Shown in pieces: positions 9,405 through 17,010 of a stretch of 36,258 nt of DNA. The stretch lies in the NCBI GenBank assembly GCA_012730015.1, contig JAAYBT010000019.1, positions 1 to 36,258 of the forward strand, given 5' to 3'. Positions within the stretch are counted from its first letter, which is position 1; each line of letters starts with the position of its first letter. The stretch is from Clostridiaceae bacterium. Lineage in GTDB: Bacteria; Bacillota; Clostridia; Acetivibrionales; DTU013. The notes beneath the pieces were generated by a model, which saw only the letters and a program-made list of their open reading frames with translations, was not told the origin of the DNA and ran no database searches. A program made the position numbers and the translations under genes.

Positions 9405-10223
9405 TTGAAAACAATCGGTTTTGTCGGAGCAAGCGGTACCGGAAAGAGCCATAGGGCATCGTGGGTGGCCAGAGAAAGAGGGATAGATTATATCATAGAT
9501 GATGGACTCTTTATTAGGGTAAACCAGGTCCTTGCGGGCACGTCAGCCAAGAAGGAAAAGACCAGGATTGCCTCTATTAAGCATGCACTATTTACCAATG
9601 ATGAGCATGCCAATGAGCTGATGGAGGCTATCCGAGTAAATAAACCCGGCGCCATAATGATACTTGGGACCTCCGAAGGTATGGTGGAACGAATTGCCCA
9701 AAGGCTGCAGCTACCTGAAATAAGTGAGATTATTCGTATCGAGGACGTGGCGGATGAATTTGAAATTAAGCAGGCTGTTGCCACCAGGCGGGAGCAAGGC
9801 AAGCATGTTATCCCCGTTCCTACCTTCGAGATAAAGAAAGACTTCTCCGGCTATTTTCTTGATCCGCTTCAAATATTCAGGCGTAAAGGGAAGGTTAATT
9901 ACCAGCTGGACGGCGAGAAATCTGTTGTAAGACCGACCTTCAGCTATCTTGGCAGCTATACCATATCTGATTATACAGTTTATCAGATTGTGGAATTTGT
10001 TGTAACCAATATGGAGGGAGTAGGTAAGATTTCGAGGTTTCGTGCTGAAAACCATGATGAGGGTATTACTATGGAGATGGAGCTGGTGTTAGTATATGGC
10101 TACAATATCCGCAGACTTATCCAGGAAATCCAGCGCAGGGTTAGTGAGGAAGTGCAAAGGCTGACCGCGCTCAATATTAAGCAGGTTAATGTTACGGTGA
10201 AAAGTCTTATTATTGAAAAATAG
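9405..10223 (+). CDS. P-loop NTPase fused to Asp23/Gls24-like C-terminal domain
   Basis: Walker A GASGTGKS near N-terminus; C-terminal YTVYQIVEFVVTNMEGVGKI...GYNIRRLIQEIQRRVSEEVQRLTALNIKQVNVTVKSLII has the Asp23/Gls24 pattern. TTG start with RBS gggagg. Confidence 0.75.
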   Translation: MKTIGFVGASGTGKSHRASWVARERGIDYIIDDGLFIRVNQVLAGTSAKKEKTRIASIKHALFTNDEHANELMEAIRVNKPGAIMILGTSEGMVERIAQRLQLPEISEIIRIEDVADEFEIKQAVATRREQGKHVIPVPTFEIKKDFSGYFLDPLQIFRRKGKVNYQLDGEKSVVRPTFSYLGSYTISDYTVYQIVEFVVTNMEGVGKISRFRAENHDEGITMEMELVLVYGYNIRRLIQEIQRRVSEEVQRLTALNIKQVNVTVKSLIIEK

Positions 10224-10288
10224 TCGTTTGTCTCGGCTGGCGAATGGGTAACCTATTATGTGGAAGCATATAATTTAGGAGGTTACAC

Positions 10289-11461
10289 ATGAATAATTTT
10301 ACATTCCAAAACACAACAAAGATCATATTTGGCAAGGGTAATGAAAGCACTGTTGGGTCAGAGGTAAGTAAATACTCGAAAAAGGTGCTGTTACACTATG
10401 GCGGAGGCAGCATCAAGAAATCAGGGCTATATGATAAGGTCGTTAATTCCCTGAAGGAAGCGGGAGTTGAATATATAGAGCTTGGCGGAGTAAAGCCCAA
10501 CCCAAGGCTTAGCCTCATTTATGAAGGTATCGATTTATGCAGGAAGAATGATATTGATTTTATACTTGCTGTCGGTGGTGGCAGCGTAATTGATTCGGCA
10601 AAGGGAATCGCCGTGGGAGTACTATATGATGGCGATGTCTGGGATCTATACACTCGAAAGGGCAGCACTGAAAAGGCTCTTCCCATAGGCACAATACTGA
10701 CCATTCCCGCAGCAGGGAGCGAGAGCAGCGGCTCTTCTGTGGTCACAAAAGAGGAAGGTCAGCTAAAGAGAGACATCGGATATGATTTCATTAAACCGCA
10801 GTTTTCAATATTGAACCCCGAATTGTGCTCGACACTCCCTCCATACCAGGTAGCATGCGGCGCAGCGGACATAATGGCGCATATTATGGAAAGATACTTT
10901 ACCAATACGCCTAATGTCGAGTTGACCGACAGACTAAGCGAAGCAACATTATTAACGGTGATTAATAATATACCGCGTGTTTTAGAAGACCTTAATGATT
11001 ACGATGCATTTGCAGAGGTCATGTGGGCTGGGACCATTGCACATAACGGTTTGCTTGGTACCGGCAGGCAGGAGGACTGGTCATCACATAAAATTGAGCA
11101 TGAGCTAAGCGGCATATATGATATCGCCCATGGAGCAGGACTTGCGATTGTATTCCCAGCATGGATGAAATACGTCTACAAGACAAATGTGGACCGCTTC
11201 GTTCAATTTGCCGTGAGGGTCTGGAAGGTGGAGCAGGATTTTGCGAACCCGGAAAAGACGGTACTAGAAGGGATTGCAAGGATGGAGGACTTCTTCAGGA
11301 GCATCGGGCTTCCGGTTCGCTTAAGCGAAGCCGGGATAACAGATGACCGATTTGAGGAAATGGCTCAGAAGGCCATAGATGCCGTGGAGGAAGATTCGTT
11401 TGGTAGCTTCCGGGAGCTGAAGAAGGAAGATATTGTGAATATTTATAAGCTTGCAAAATAA
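10289..11461 (+). CDS. Iron-containing alcohol dehydrogenase (BdhA/YqhD-like)
   Basis: GGGSVIDSAKGIA, TIPAAGSESSGSSVVT, KIEHELSGIYDIAHGAGLAIVFPAWMKY; RBS aggagg. Confidence 0.93.
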   Translation: MNNFTFQNTTKIIFGKGNESTVGSEVSKYSKKVLLHYGGGSIKKSGLYDKVVNSLKEAGVEYIELGGVKPNPRLSLIYEGIDLCRKNDIDFILAVGGGSVIDSAKGIAVGVLYDGDVWDLYTRKGSTEKALPIGTILTIPAAGSESSGSSVVTKEEGQLKRDIGYDFIKPQFSILNPELCSTLPPYQVACGAADIMAHIMERYFTNTPNVELTDRLSEATLLTVINNIPRVLEDLNDYDAFAEVMWAGTIAHNGLLGTGRQEDWSSHKIEHELSGIYDIAHGAGLAIVFPAWMKYVYKTNVDRFVQFAVRVWKVEQDFANPEKTVLEGIARMEDFFRSIGLPVRLSEAGITDDRFEEMAQKAIDAVEEDSFGSFRELKKEDIVNIYKLAK

Positions 11462-11495
11462 ATAAGGTACCTTTCACCGAACCATAAATATAATG

Positions 11496-11527
11496 ATACC
11501 ATGGAGTGTTGCTCCATGGTATTTTTT
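11496..11527 (+). terminator. Rho-independent terminator after the alcohol dehydrogenase gene
   Basis: ataccatggag-tgttg-ctccatggtat followed by T-run. Confidence 0.85.
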
Positions 11528-11530
11528 GTG

Positions 11531-11564
11531 GAGGGACGACACAACAGAAACGTCCCCCTGTGTC
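11531..11564. repeat. REP-like element of the GGGGACGTTTCTGTTGTGTC type
   Basis: gagggacGACACAacagaaacgtcccccTGTGTC; sequence-related to the array at 15700-15860. Confidence 0.55.
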
Positions 11565-11585
11565 ATGGTGAAAGGAGAAATCAGA

Positions 11586-12272
11586 ATGAATTGCTACAAG
11601 GGCTTTCAATACAGGAATAATGTGATGCGGCGGCCATGTCCATATATGGCTGGACACGATATGCGACAGCAATTTTCCTACATGCGTTTGCTTCATGCAT
11701 CGCCAAATATGCAGACGGTGGATGTGTATGCAAACGGCAGCCCTATTGCCTATGGCTTATCCTATGGCGGATTCACGGAGTATCTTCAAATGGTACCTGG
11801 CAGATATATTGTGCAGATATTTGCAGCAGGAACTACAGCTCCGGAATTGCTGAATACTGTTTTTGAGCTCCCGGGGCAGTCAATTAATACGGCAGTTATT
11901 ATTGGCTTAGCTCCAAATATCACAATAAAGACTTTCTTTGAGACTGTAATACAAATTGCGCCGGGCCAGCTATATCTGCGCTTTGCTAATCTGGTGCCCA
12001 ATAGCCCGGATATGGATTTAGTCCTCTCTGACGGAACGAGGCTATTTGAGGATGTTACTTTTGGTATGGCTACAAACTACAGGCCGATAACAGCAGGGAC
12101 GCGCATATTTAATCTACTGCAGAGTGTCACAGGAGCAAGGCTCTTGTATGTGCCCAACATAAGTCTCGCAGAGGGTCGATTCTACACAATTTATGCAGTT
12201 GGTCTGATAGGAGGGACACCGCCGCTTCAGGTGCTGATACCGTTGGACGGGAATTCATATATCCGGGTATAG
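11586..12272 (+). CDS. DUF4397 domain-containing protein
   Basis: YMRLLHASPNMQTVDVYANGSPIAYGLSYGGFTEYLQMVPGRYIVQIF and repeat LYLRFANLVPNSPDMDLVLSDGTRLF; start moved to ATG 11586 with RBS aaaggag. Confidence 0.85.
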   Translation: MNCYKGFQYRNNVMRRPCPYMAGHDMRQQFSYMRLLHASPNMQTVDVYANGSPIAYGLSYGGFTEYLQMVPGRYIVQIFAAGTTAPELLNTVFELPGQSINTAVIIGLAPNITIKTFFETVIQIAPGQLYLRFANLVPNSPDMDLVLSDGTRLFEDVTFGMATNYRPITAGTRIFNLLQSVTGARLLYVPNISLAEGRFYTIYAVGLIGGTPPLQVLIPLDGNSYIRV

Positions 12273-12313
12273 GTTAGGTTAACAAACGCTTGGCGGCTGA
12301 CTTCTTGCTGCCA

Positions 12314-13093
12314 TTATTTCAAGTCGGAATAGCCCTTTAGCTTCTGTATGCTGCGAGGCAATGCATCCTTGGAATTGCCCCAGGGAGCATCATTGTTTCG
12401 GTAATCGAATTTTTTCGTGAACCAATCCAATTCCTTCTCAATTCTATCCAGGTTTTCAATCTGCTGCTCCATGAGCTGACTCAGGAACCTTTCGCTCTCA
12501 GCGGCTTTCAGATATTTTTGTGATGCTTCAATGAGCATTCTTAAATGAACTAGACAAAAACCTTTCTTCTCTGAGAAGAGTTTGCGGAAATCTGCCTCCT
12601 TCGACCAAAGGTACATGATGACATCCAGATATCTGTCCATCGTATGCTCCAGACGGCCGCATATGGTGCAGCTGTTTTCCATATCAATCAACAGCTTAAG
12701 CAGCTTAGTGTGTGGAGAGGAAGCGGACTTCTTCTCTTTGCCAAATCGGCCGGTCAGGGAGCTGAGAACCGAGTCAGAATTTCTTCTAATGTTTGTTGCT
12801 TTGATGATGTCCCTGCTAATCTCCTTAATCTGTGAAAGCTTCTCATTCAAATGGGTGTGTGTCTCAAGAGCCAAGCCCAGTCGATTCTCCTGCCTGTTGT
12901 AGAGCAGCTCAAAATGTCTGCGGCAAAAGCCCTTTTTATTGGTGTCTATTCTGCTATCCGGCTCCATTAGCGCAGGACCAAGATAATAATCGGTATAGTC
13001 ATTTTCAAGCTTACTATGGAGAAGGCATAATGGACATTCACAGTCTTGTCCAAACGCTTCAGTTACAGGGATTGTGTAAATCTTTTCTTTCAT
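12314..13093 (-). CDS. DUF6062 family protein with two CxxC...FCxxH modules
   Basis: CECPLCLLHSKLE...KKGFCRRHFELL and SCTICGRLEHTMDRY...KKGFCLVHLRML; start moved to ATG 13093 (RBS aaggagg). Confidence 0.75.
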   Translation of the reverse strand: MKEKIYTIPVTEAFGQDCECPLCLLHSKLENDYTDYYLGPALMEPDSRIDTNKKGFCRRHFELLYNRQENRLGLALETHTHLNEKLSQIKEISRDIIKATNIRRNSDSVLSSLTGRFGKEKKSASSPHTKLLKLLIDMENSCTICGRLEHTMDRYLDVIMYLWSKEADFRKLFSEKKGFCLVHLRMLIEASQKYLKAAESERFLSQLMEQQIENLDRIEKELDWFTKKFDYRNNDAPWGNSKDALPRSIQKLKGYSDLK

Positions 13094-13127
13094 GGGCTCC
13101 TCCTTAACTGTGGTACAATGTATATGT

Positions 13128-13163
13128 ATTATATCATGAATTCGCATTAATTCATGATATAAT
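13128..13163. promoter_or_regulatory. Palindromic divergent promoter/operator candidate
   Basis: TTATATCATGAATT-cgcatt-AATTCATGATATAA (14-bp perfect arms) with a TATAAT on each strand, between divergent genes. Confidence 0.5.
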
Positions 13164-13243
13164 TGCGCATCGCCGCTTTGTAGGCCTTGGAAACAGGAGC
13201 GGGATCAGCAGCACTACCGCTGCCATGATCGTAAATTTGTGAG

Positions 13244-14161
13244 GTGGTTAGCATTTTATATAGAGACTATGAGGTACATTATGAAGAAGCGTCTGTGGAC
13301 AATCCTACAGAAGGCTGTGTAACAGTGTCGGGAGTCAGGGATTTTAACACGACCCACATTTTTGAATGCGGACAATGCTTCAGATGGTACAAGGAGCATG
13401 ATGGCAGCTATACAGGTGTGGTTCGGGGGAAAGCAGCTAATGTGAAATACACGCCGGACAGGCTAATTCTAAAAAATGTTACACTGGATGATTTTAAGCA
13501 GATTTGGTTTGACTACTTTGATCTCGGAACTGATTATGGCATTATCAAAAAGGCGGTATCCATAGATAGCACCATGGAAAAGGCTGTGGAGTTTGGCAAG
13601 GGAATCCGCCTGCTAAGGCAGGAGCCCTGGGAAACCCTGATTTCATTTATACTGTCCTCAAACAATAGGATACCCCGCATTATGAAAATAGTAGGCGAGA
13701 TATCAAGGCTTTTCGGTGATGGCTTTGAGGCCTTTGGCAAAGAATATTTCAGCTTTCCGCATGCACAAGCTCTTTCAGCCTGCTGCCTTGAGCAGATTCA
13801 GGAGTGTAGAGCGGGCTATAGGTGTGGGTACATATATGACACTGCAAGGGCGGTTGATGAGAGTGGATATGACCTTACGGGGCTTACCAAAATGACTACT
13901 GAGGAAGCCAGAAATGATCTTTTGAGGTTCAAGGGCGTCGGCAACAAGGTAGCGGACTGCGTTTTGCTCTACAGCGGAATTAAACGCGATGTTTTCCCAA
14001 CGGATGTTTGGGTCAAGCGGGTCATGGAGGAGCTATATTTTAAGACAGAGGCCAGCTTCAAGCAAATACAGCAGTTTGCAGCAGAAAACTTTGGCGAATA
14101 TGCGGGGGCGGCACAGCAATACTTGTTCTATTATGCAAGGGAGCATAAAATTGGTACCTAG
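13244..14161 (+). CDS. ogg: 8-oxoguanine DNA glycosylase (HhH-GPD superfamily)
   Basis: FNTTHIFECGQCFRW, ILSSNNRIPRI, LLRFKGVGNKVADCVLLYSGIKRDVFPTDVWVKRVM. Start codon uncertain (GTG 13244). Confidence 0.9.
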   Translation: MVSILYRDYEVHYEEASVDNPTEGCVTVSGVRDFNTTHIFECGQCFRWYKEHDGSYTGVVRGKAANVKYTPDRLILKNVTLDDFKQIWFDYFDLGTDYGIIKKAVSIDSTMEKAVEFGKGIRLLRQEPWETLISFILSSNNRIPRIMKIVGEISRLFGDGFEAFGKEYFSFPHAQALSACCLEQIQECRAGYRCGYIYDTARAVDESGYDLTGLTKMTTEEARNDLLRFKGVGNKVADCVLLYSGIKRDVFPTDVWVKRVMEELYFKTEASFKQIQQFAAENFGEYAGAAQQYLFYYAREHKIGT

Positions 14162-14306
14162 TAGTTGATGCATGGGACTATAAGATTATAAGAGGCTTTG
14201 CAATGCAAAATACTCAATAATTATTGTTCAACGTCACATTATGTGTACTCCTTCAATAACATATAGATGTAAGCTATTATGTTCTGATGTTTGGAGTGTG
14301 AGATAT

Positions 14307-14564
14307 ATGGATTGCATCGCGATAATGGATTCGGGAAATTATGCATTGAAGCTTTGCAGCATACTTGAGAGGAAAGGCTATGTTTTTGAAGTGACGTCGA
14401 CCCCCTGCCAGATTTCAAAAGGCGGATGCAGCTATTGTCTAAGATTCCCACTAGCCTACAAGGAGCTTGTGCTGCAGCAGGCCCATATGAACAATATCAC
14501 AATCAGGGAGATCTACAAAGTAGAGCGGGAAGTAATGAAATACAAATATGTAAAAATATTATAA
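14307..14564 (+). CDS. DUF3343 domain-containing small protein (putative Se/S carrier-like)
   Basis: MDCIAIMDSGNYALKLCSILERKGYVFEVTSTPCQISKGGCSYCLRFP; start moved to ATG 14307. Confidence 0.75.
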   Translation: MDCIAIMDSGNYALKLCSILERKGYVFEVTSTPCQISKGGCSYCLRFPLAYKELVLQQAHMNNITIREIYKVEREVMKYKYVKIL

Positions 14565-14675
14565 TAGTAGCTACAAGATTACTTGCTATGGGAGCGATTT
14601 ATTAGAATGACGTAGATAATAGGAGGCAGAATGAAAAATTCAACGTTCTGTGGGCTTAATTGCTTTTGAGGTTTG

Positions 14676-14704
14676 TTGTTAAACTGGCGCCAAGGTGCTA
14701 TAAT
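14676..14704 (+). promoter_or_regulatory. Sigma-A type promoter upstream of ncRNA candidate
   Basis: TTGTTA-17 bp-TATAAT. Confidence 0.55.
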
Positions 14705-14814
14705 GAAGCTACAGCAAGCGAAACAGTAAGTTTGTACCGCGGGAAATAAGTAATTGAGTTTTGATAAATAAAGAGTTTGCAACCTGAAATGCTCGGATAA
14801 ACCTATTATTTTGA

Positions 14815-15024
14815 ACCTACATTTGAGAAACGGGAGTCCGGCGTTTGATAGTAGATATCAGGCCACAAGCTAATTCCGGCATATGGGTAACCATATGTAT
14901 CGGCGGTGGAAGATTGAATTTGTCGGCAGGACACCCACCTGGCATTGGGCTAGGTGTCAAAATATGGGGGAACGGCTTTTCGGGTTTTAAATGTAAGGGT
15001 GATCTTATTCGATCATCCTTTTTT
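14815..15024 (+). ncRNA. Structured non-coding RNA candidate (family not assigned)
   Basis: Closing stem acctacattt/aaatgtaaggg(t), hairpin gtttgata-gtaga-tatcaggc, GNRA hairpin catatgg-gtaa-ccatatg, hairpin gacacc...ggtgtc, terminal hairpin aagggtgatc/gatcatcctt plus T-run. Confidence 0.6.
14995..15024 (+). terminator. Rho-independent terminator
   Basis: aagggtgatc-ttattc-gatcatcctttttt. Confidence 0.8.
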
Positions 15025-15087
15025 CTATGGTAATTTGCGCGAAGGCCTACATTTCACTGGGTTCTACTGACGCTTAAAACAGGGCAA

Positions 15088-16806
15088 TTACTCCTCGGCT
15101 CCCTGCCACTGTTTAGGCTCCTCCCAATTCTCCCACTCCTGCAGCTTTTCTGGATCGAGGGTAGATCCTGGTGGTGGGTTCTCTTCTTTAGGAGTTTCTT
15201 TAATGATGTCCTCTACTATGATGTCCTCTGCTTTGGTGTCTTCATTTATAGTGTCTTCCTTTATGGTGTCCTCTGCTTTGGTGTCTTCATTTATAACGTC
15301 TTCCTTTATAGTATCCTCTTTTATTGAGTCTTCACTTGTGGTGTTTTCATTTATACTATCATGTGGGAGGCTTTCTTTTTGCGAGACCAACTTTTGCTTG
15401 GCTTCTTCCTTGCACATGATTATTTCCCGGCCTCTTGTGAGTCTTTTATCTTGATTGAGCTGCCTTTTGTTTTGATCTAGTTGATTTTTGACCATGCCTA
15501 ATTGTATCGAATATTTATCAATTTCTTTTTTTAGTTCCAAATATGCGTTGGTAAGCTGGGACATTTCTCTTCTAGCTTCAGTCCACCCTTCTCTTATTTC
15601 CTCGACACTACCCTGTAGCTGGAGGAGAGTGTCGGCTACAAAACGGTTAAGATTTCGCTCGGGGATGTTCGCATTTGAACTATTGACTGAAAAAAGTGAA
15701 GAAGCGCCCCCACGAAGAGAACCGTCCCCTGATAAGAAGAGCAGTCTCAGGCCGTTTGAGAGACTTCCCGGGTATACTCCCGGCGAAAGTGAAGAACCGT
15801 CCCCCCGGAGAGAACCGTCCCCCCGGAGAGAACCGTCCCCGACGAGAGAAGCGTCCCCTTTGATGCGATCGCGGGGGCTGTTGGATTTGTAGCACAGGCA
15901 AAGCAGCTGGCTGCCGGGCTGGTTGCCATAGCGGGATGCCTTGCCCCAGTTACTGCCGTCTTGTGCGCCGCTATTATAATAAACAATGTTTTCGCGAACC
16001 CAGTAGACTATTATATTATCCTGAACTTGTAGTATGGAGGCATTTTCAAAGGAATGAACCGAGGAGTGTATTACTGTTTCGGCGGACCAAAGATTCCTGT
16101 CAGGAGCCTTCTGCTGATATACCATTTCAAAAAGCCTGGGCGTCCGCCTCTGATAACACAAATGTATCACACCGCTGCTGTCAACAAGGGCGTGCGGATA
16201 CTCGCAGTTACCTGCGTATTTAGTCACAGGGATGAAATCACTCCAATGCTTCTGCGCTGCATTGAGCTTTTTATAGCCGATTTGGAGATACTTGCCATCA
16301 TAGGATTGGTAAAAAGCATAAATATTCTGTCCCCGGTCATACACAATTGAGCAGGGCTGGCTGCTTCCAGAGACGTAATCCACTACCTTAGGCGTACTCA
16401 TCCGGAGATCATCGAGAATCTGGTAGGCCAACATAAATGAGTTATCATGTTGCAGGACATAAAAAAAGTAGAGACTGCCACTAAGGGGGGCAAGGTATAG
16501 CTGCTTATCATAGGCGGAGGGTGTCCTGCTATTAAGGACCGAAATGGTCTTTGTCGATTGGCCGTCCAGTCTGGAATAATTGATATTTCCTTTAATATCC
16601 TGAAACAGAATGTGATACACATCATCCTGGTCTATCTCGGCATAAAAATGCCGGTACACATTTTTGTGAAGTACAAATACATTACTCCAGACGCCGGTGT
16701 TTGTTAGTGTGTTGTAACATATGTTTTGCCCGGAATCACAAAAGAAGTTCCATAGCTCGCCGGTGGTCTGCCTGAAAATGAACTGCCTGTTATGAAAATT
16801 AAACAT
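15088..16806 (-). CDS. Beta-propeller-like repeat protein with coiled-coil and acidic repetitive C-terminal tail
   Basis: Repeated YxxxDxxGxxHxxY-like blades, then GDGSLR repeats, then coiled-coil ELKKEIDKYSIQLGMVKNQLDQNKRQLNQDK, then xxEDx repeats; RBS agagagg before ATG 16806. Confidence 0.75.
   Translation of the reverse strand: MFNFHNRQFIFRQTTGELWNFFCDSGQNICYNTLTNTGVWSNVFVLHKNVYRHFYAEIDQDDVYHILFQDIKGNINYSRLDGQSTKTISVLNSRTPSAYDKQLYLAPLSGSLYFFYVLQHDNSFMLAYQILDDLRMSTPKVVDYVSGSSQPCSIVYDRGQNIYAFYQSYDGKYLQIGYKKLNAAQKHWSDFIPVTKYAGNCEYPHALVDSSGVIHLCYQRRTPRLFEMVYQQKAPDRNLWSAETVIHSSVHSFENASILQVQDNIIVYWVRENIVYYNSGAQDGSNWGKASRYGNQPGSQLLCLCYKSNSPRDRIKGDASLVGDGSLRGDGSLRGDGSSLSPGVYPGSLSNGLRLLFLSGDGSLRGGASSLFSVNSSNANIPERNLNRFVADTLLQLQGSVEEIREGWTEARREMSQLTNAYLELKKEIDKYSIQLGMVKNQLDQNKRQLNQDKRLTRGREIIMCKEEAKQKLVSQKESLPHDSINENTTSEDSIKEDTIKEDVINEDTKAEDTIKEDTINEDTKAEDIIVEDIIKETPKEENPPPGSTLDPEKLQEWENWEEPKQWQGAEE
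15200..15360. repeat. 15-bp-period coding minisatellite
   Basis: Degenerate units such as ctttggtgtcttcat/ttatagtgtcttcct encoding [I/K]xEDx pentapeptides on the minus strand. Confidence 0.85.
15700..15860. repeat. Array of GGGGACGGTTCT-type repeats (18-bp period core)
   Basis: gagaaccgtccccccgga repeated at 15793-15855 plus outlying copies at 15700-15730. Confidence 0.85.
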
Positions 16807-17010
16807 ATTAGCCTCTCTAATTCTTAACCCTTCTACTTATATATATGACGGAGGTGATTTCATTTATTGCTCAATCTACGAATGATTTATCAAATGCTCC
16901 TAAGACGCTCATTGAAATTGTTGTAAGAAATATCACAAAAAGCAAGGTGCAACATATTATGAAAATGAGAGGGAAATCAAATATTGATTTTAATGAAGGG
17001 AGATTGAGAT

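Noticed and set aside
14845-15033. 62-aa ORF MIVDIRPQANSGIWVTICIGGGRL...
   Set aside because: No good RBS, lies wholly over the structured RNA candidate and runs through the terminator; treated as spurious.
15200-15860. CRISPR array
   Set aside because: Repeats are short, degenerate, in frame with a CDS and without unique spacers; no cas genes nearby.
15203-15892. Plus-strand ORFs MMSSTMMSSALVSS... and MTMPNCIEYL... over the repeats
   Set aside because: Low-complexity translations of the minisatellite and REP array; the minus-strand CDS has the RBS and domain structure.
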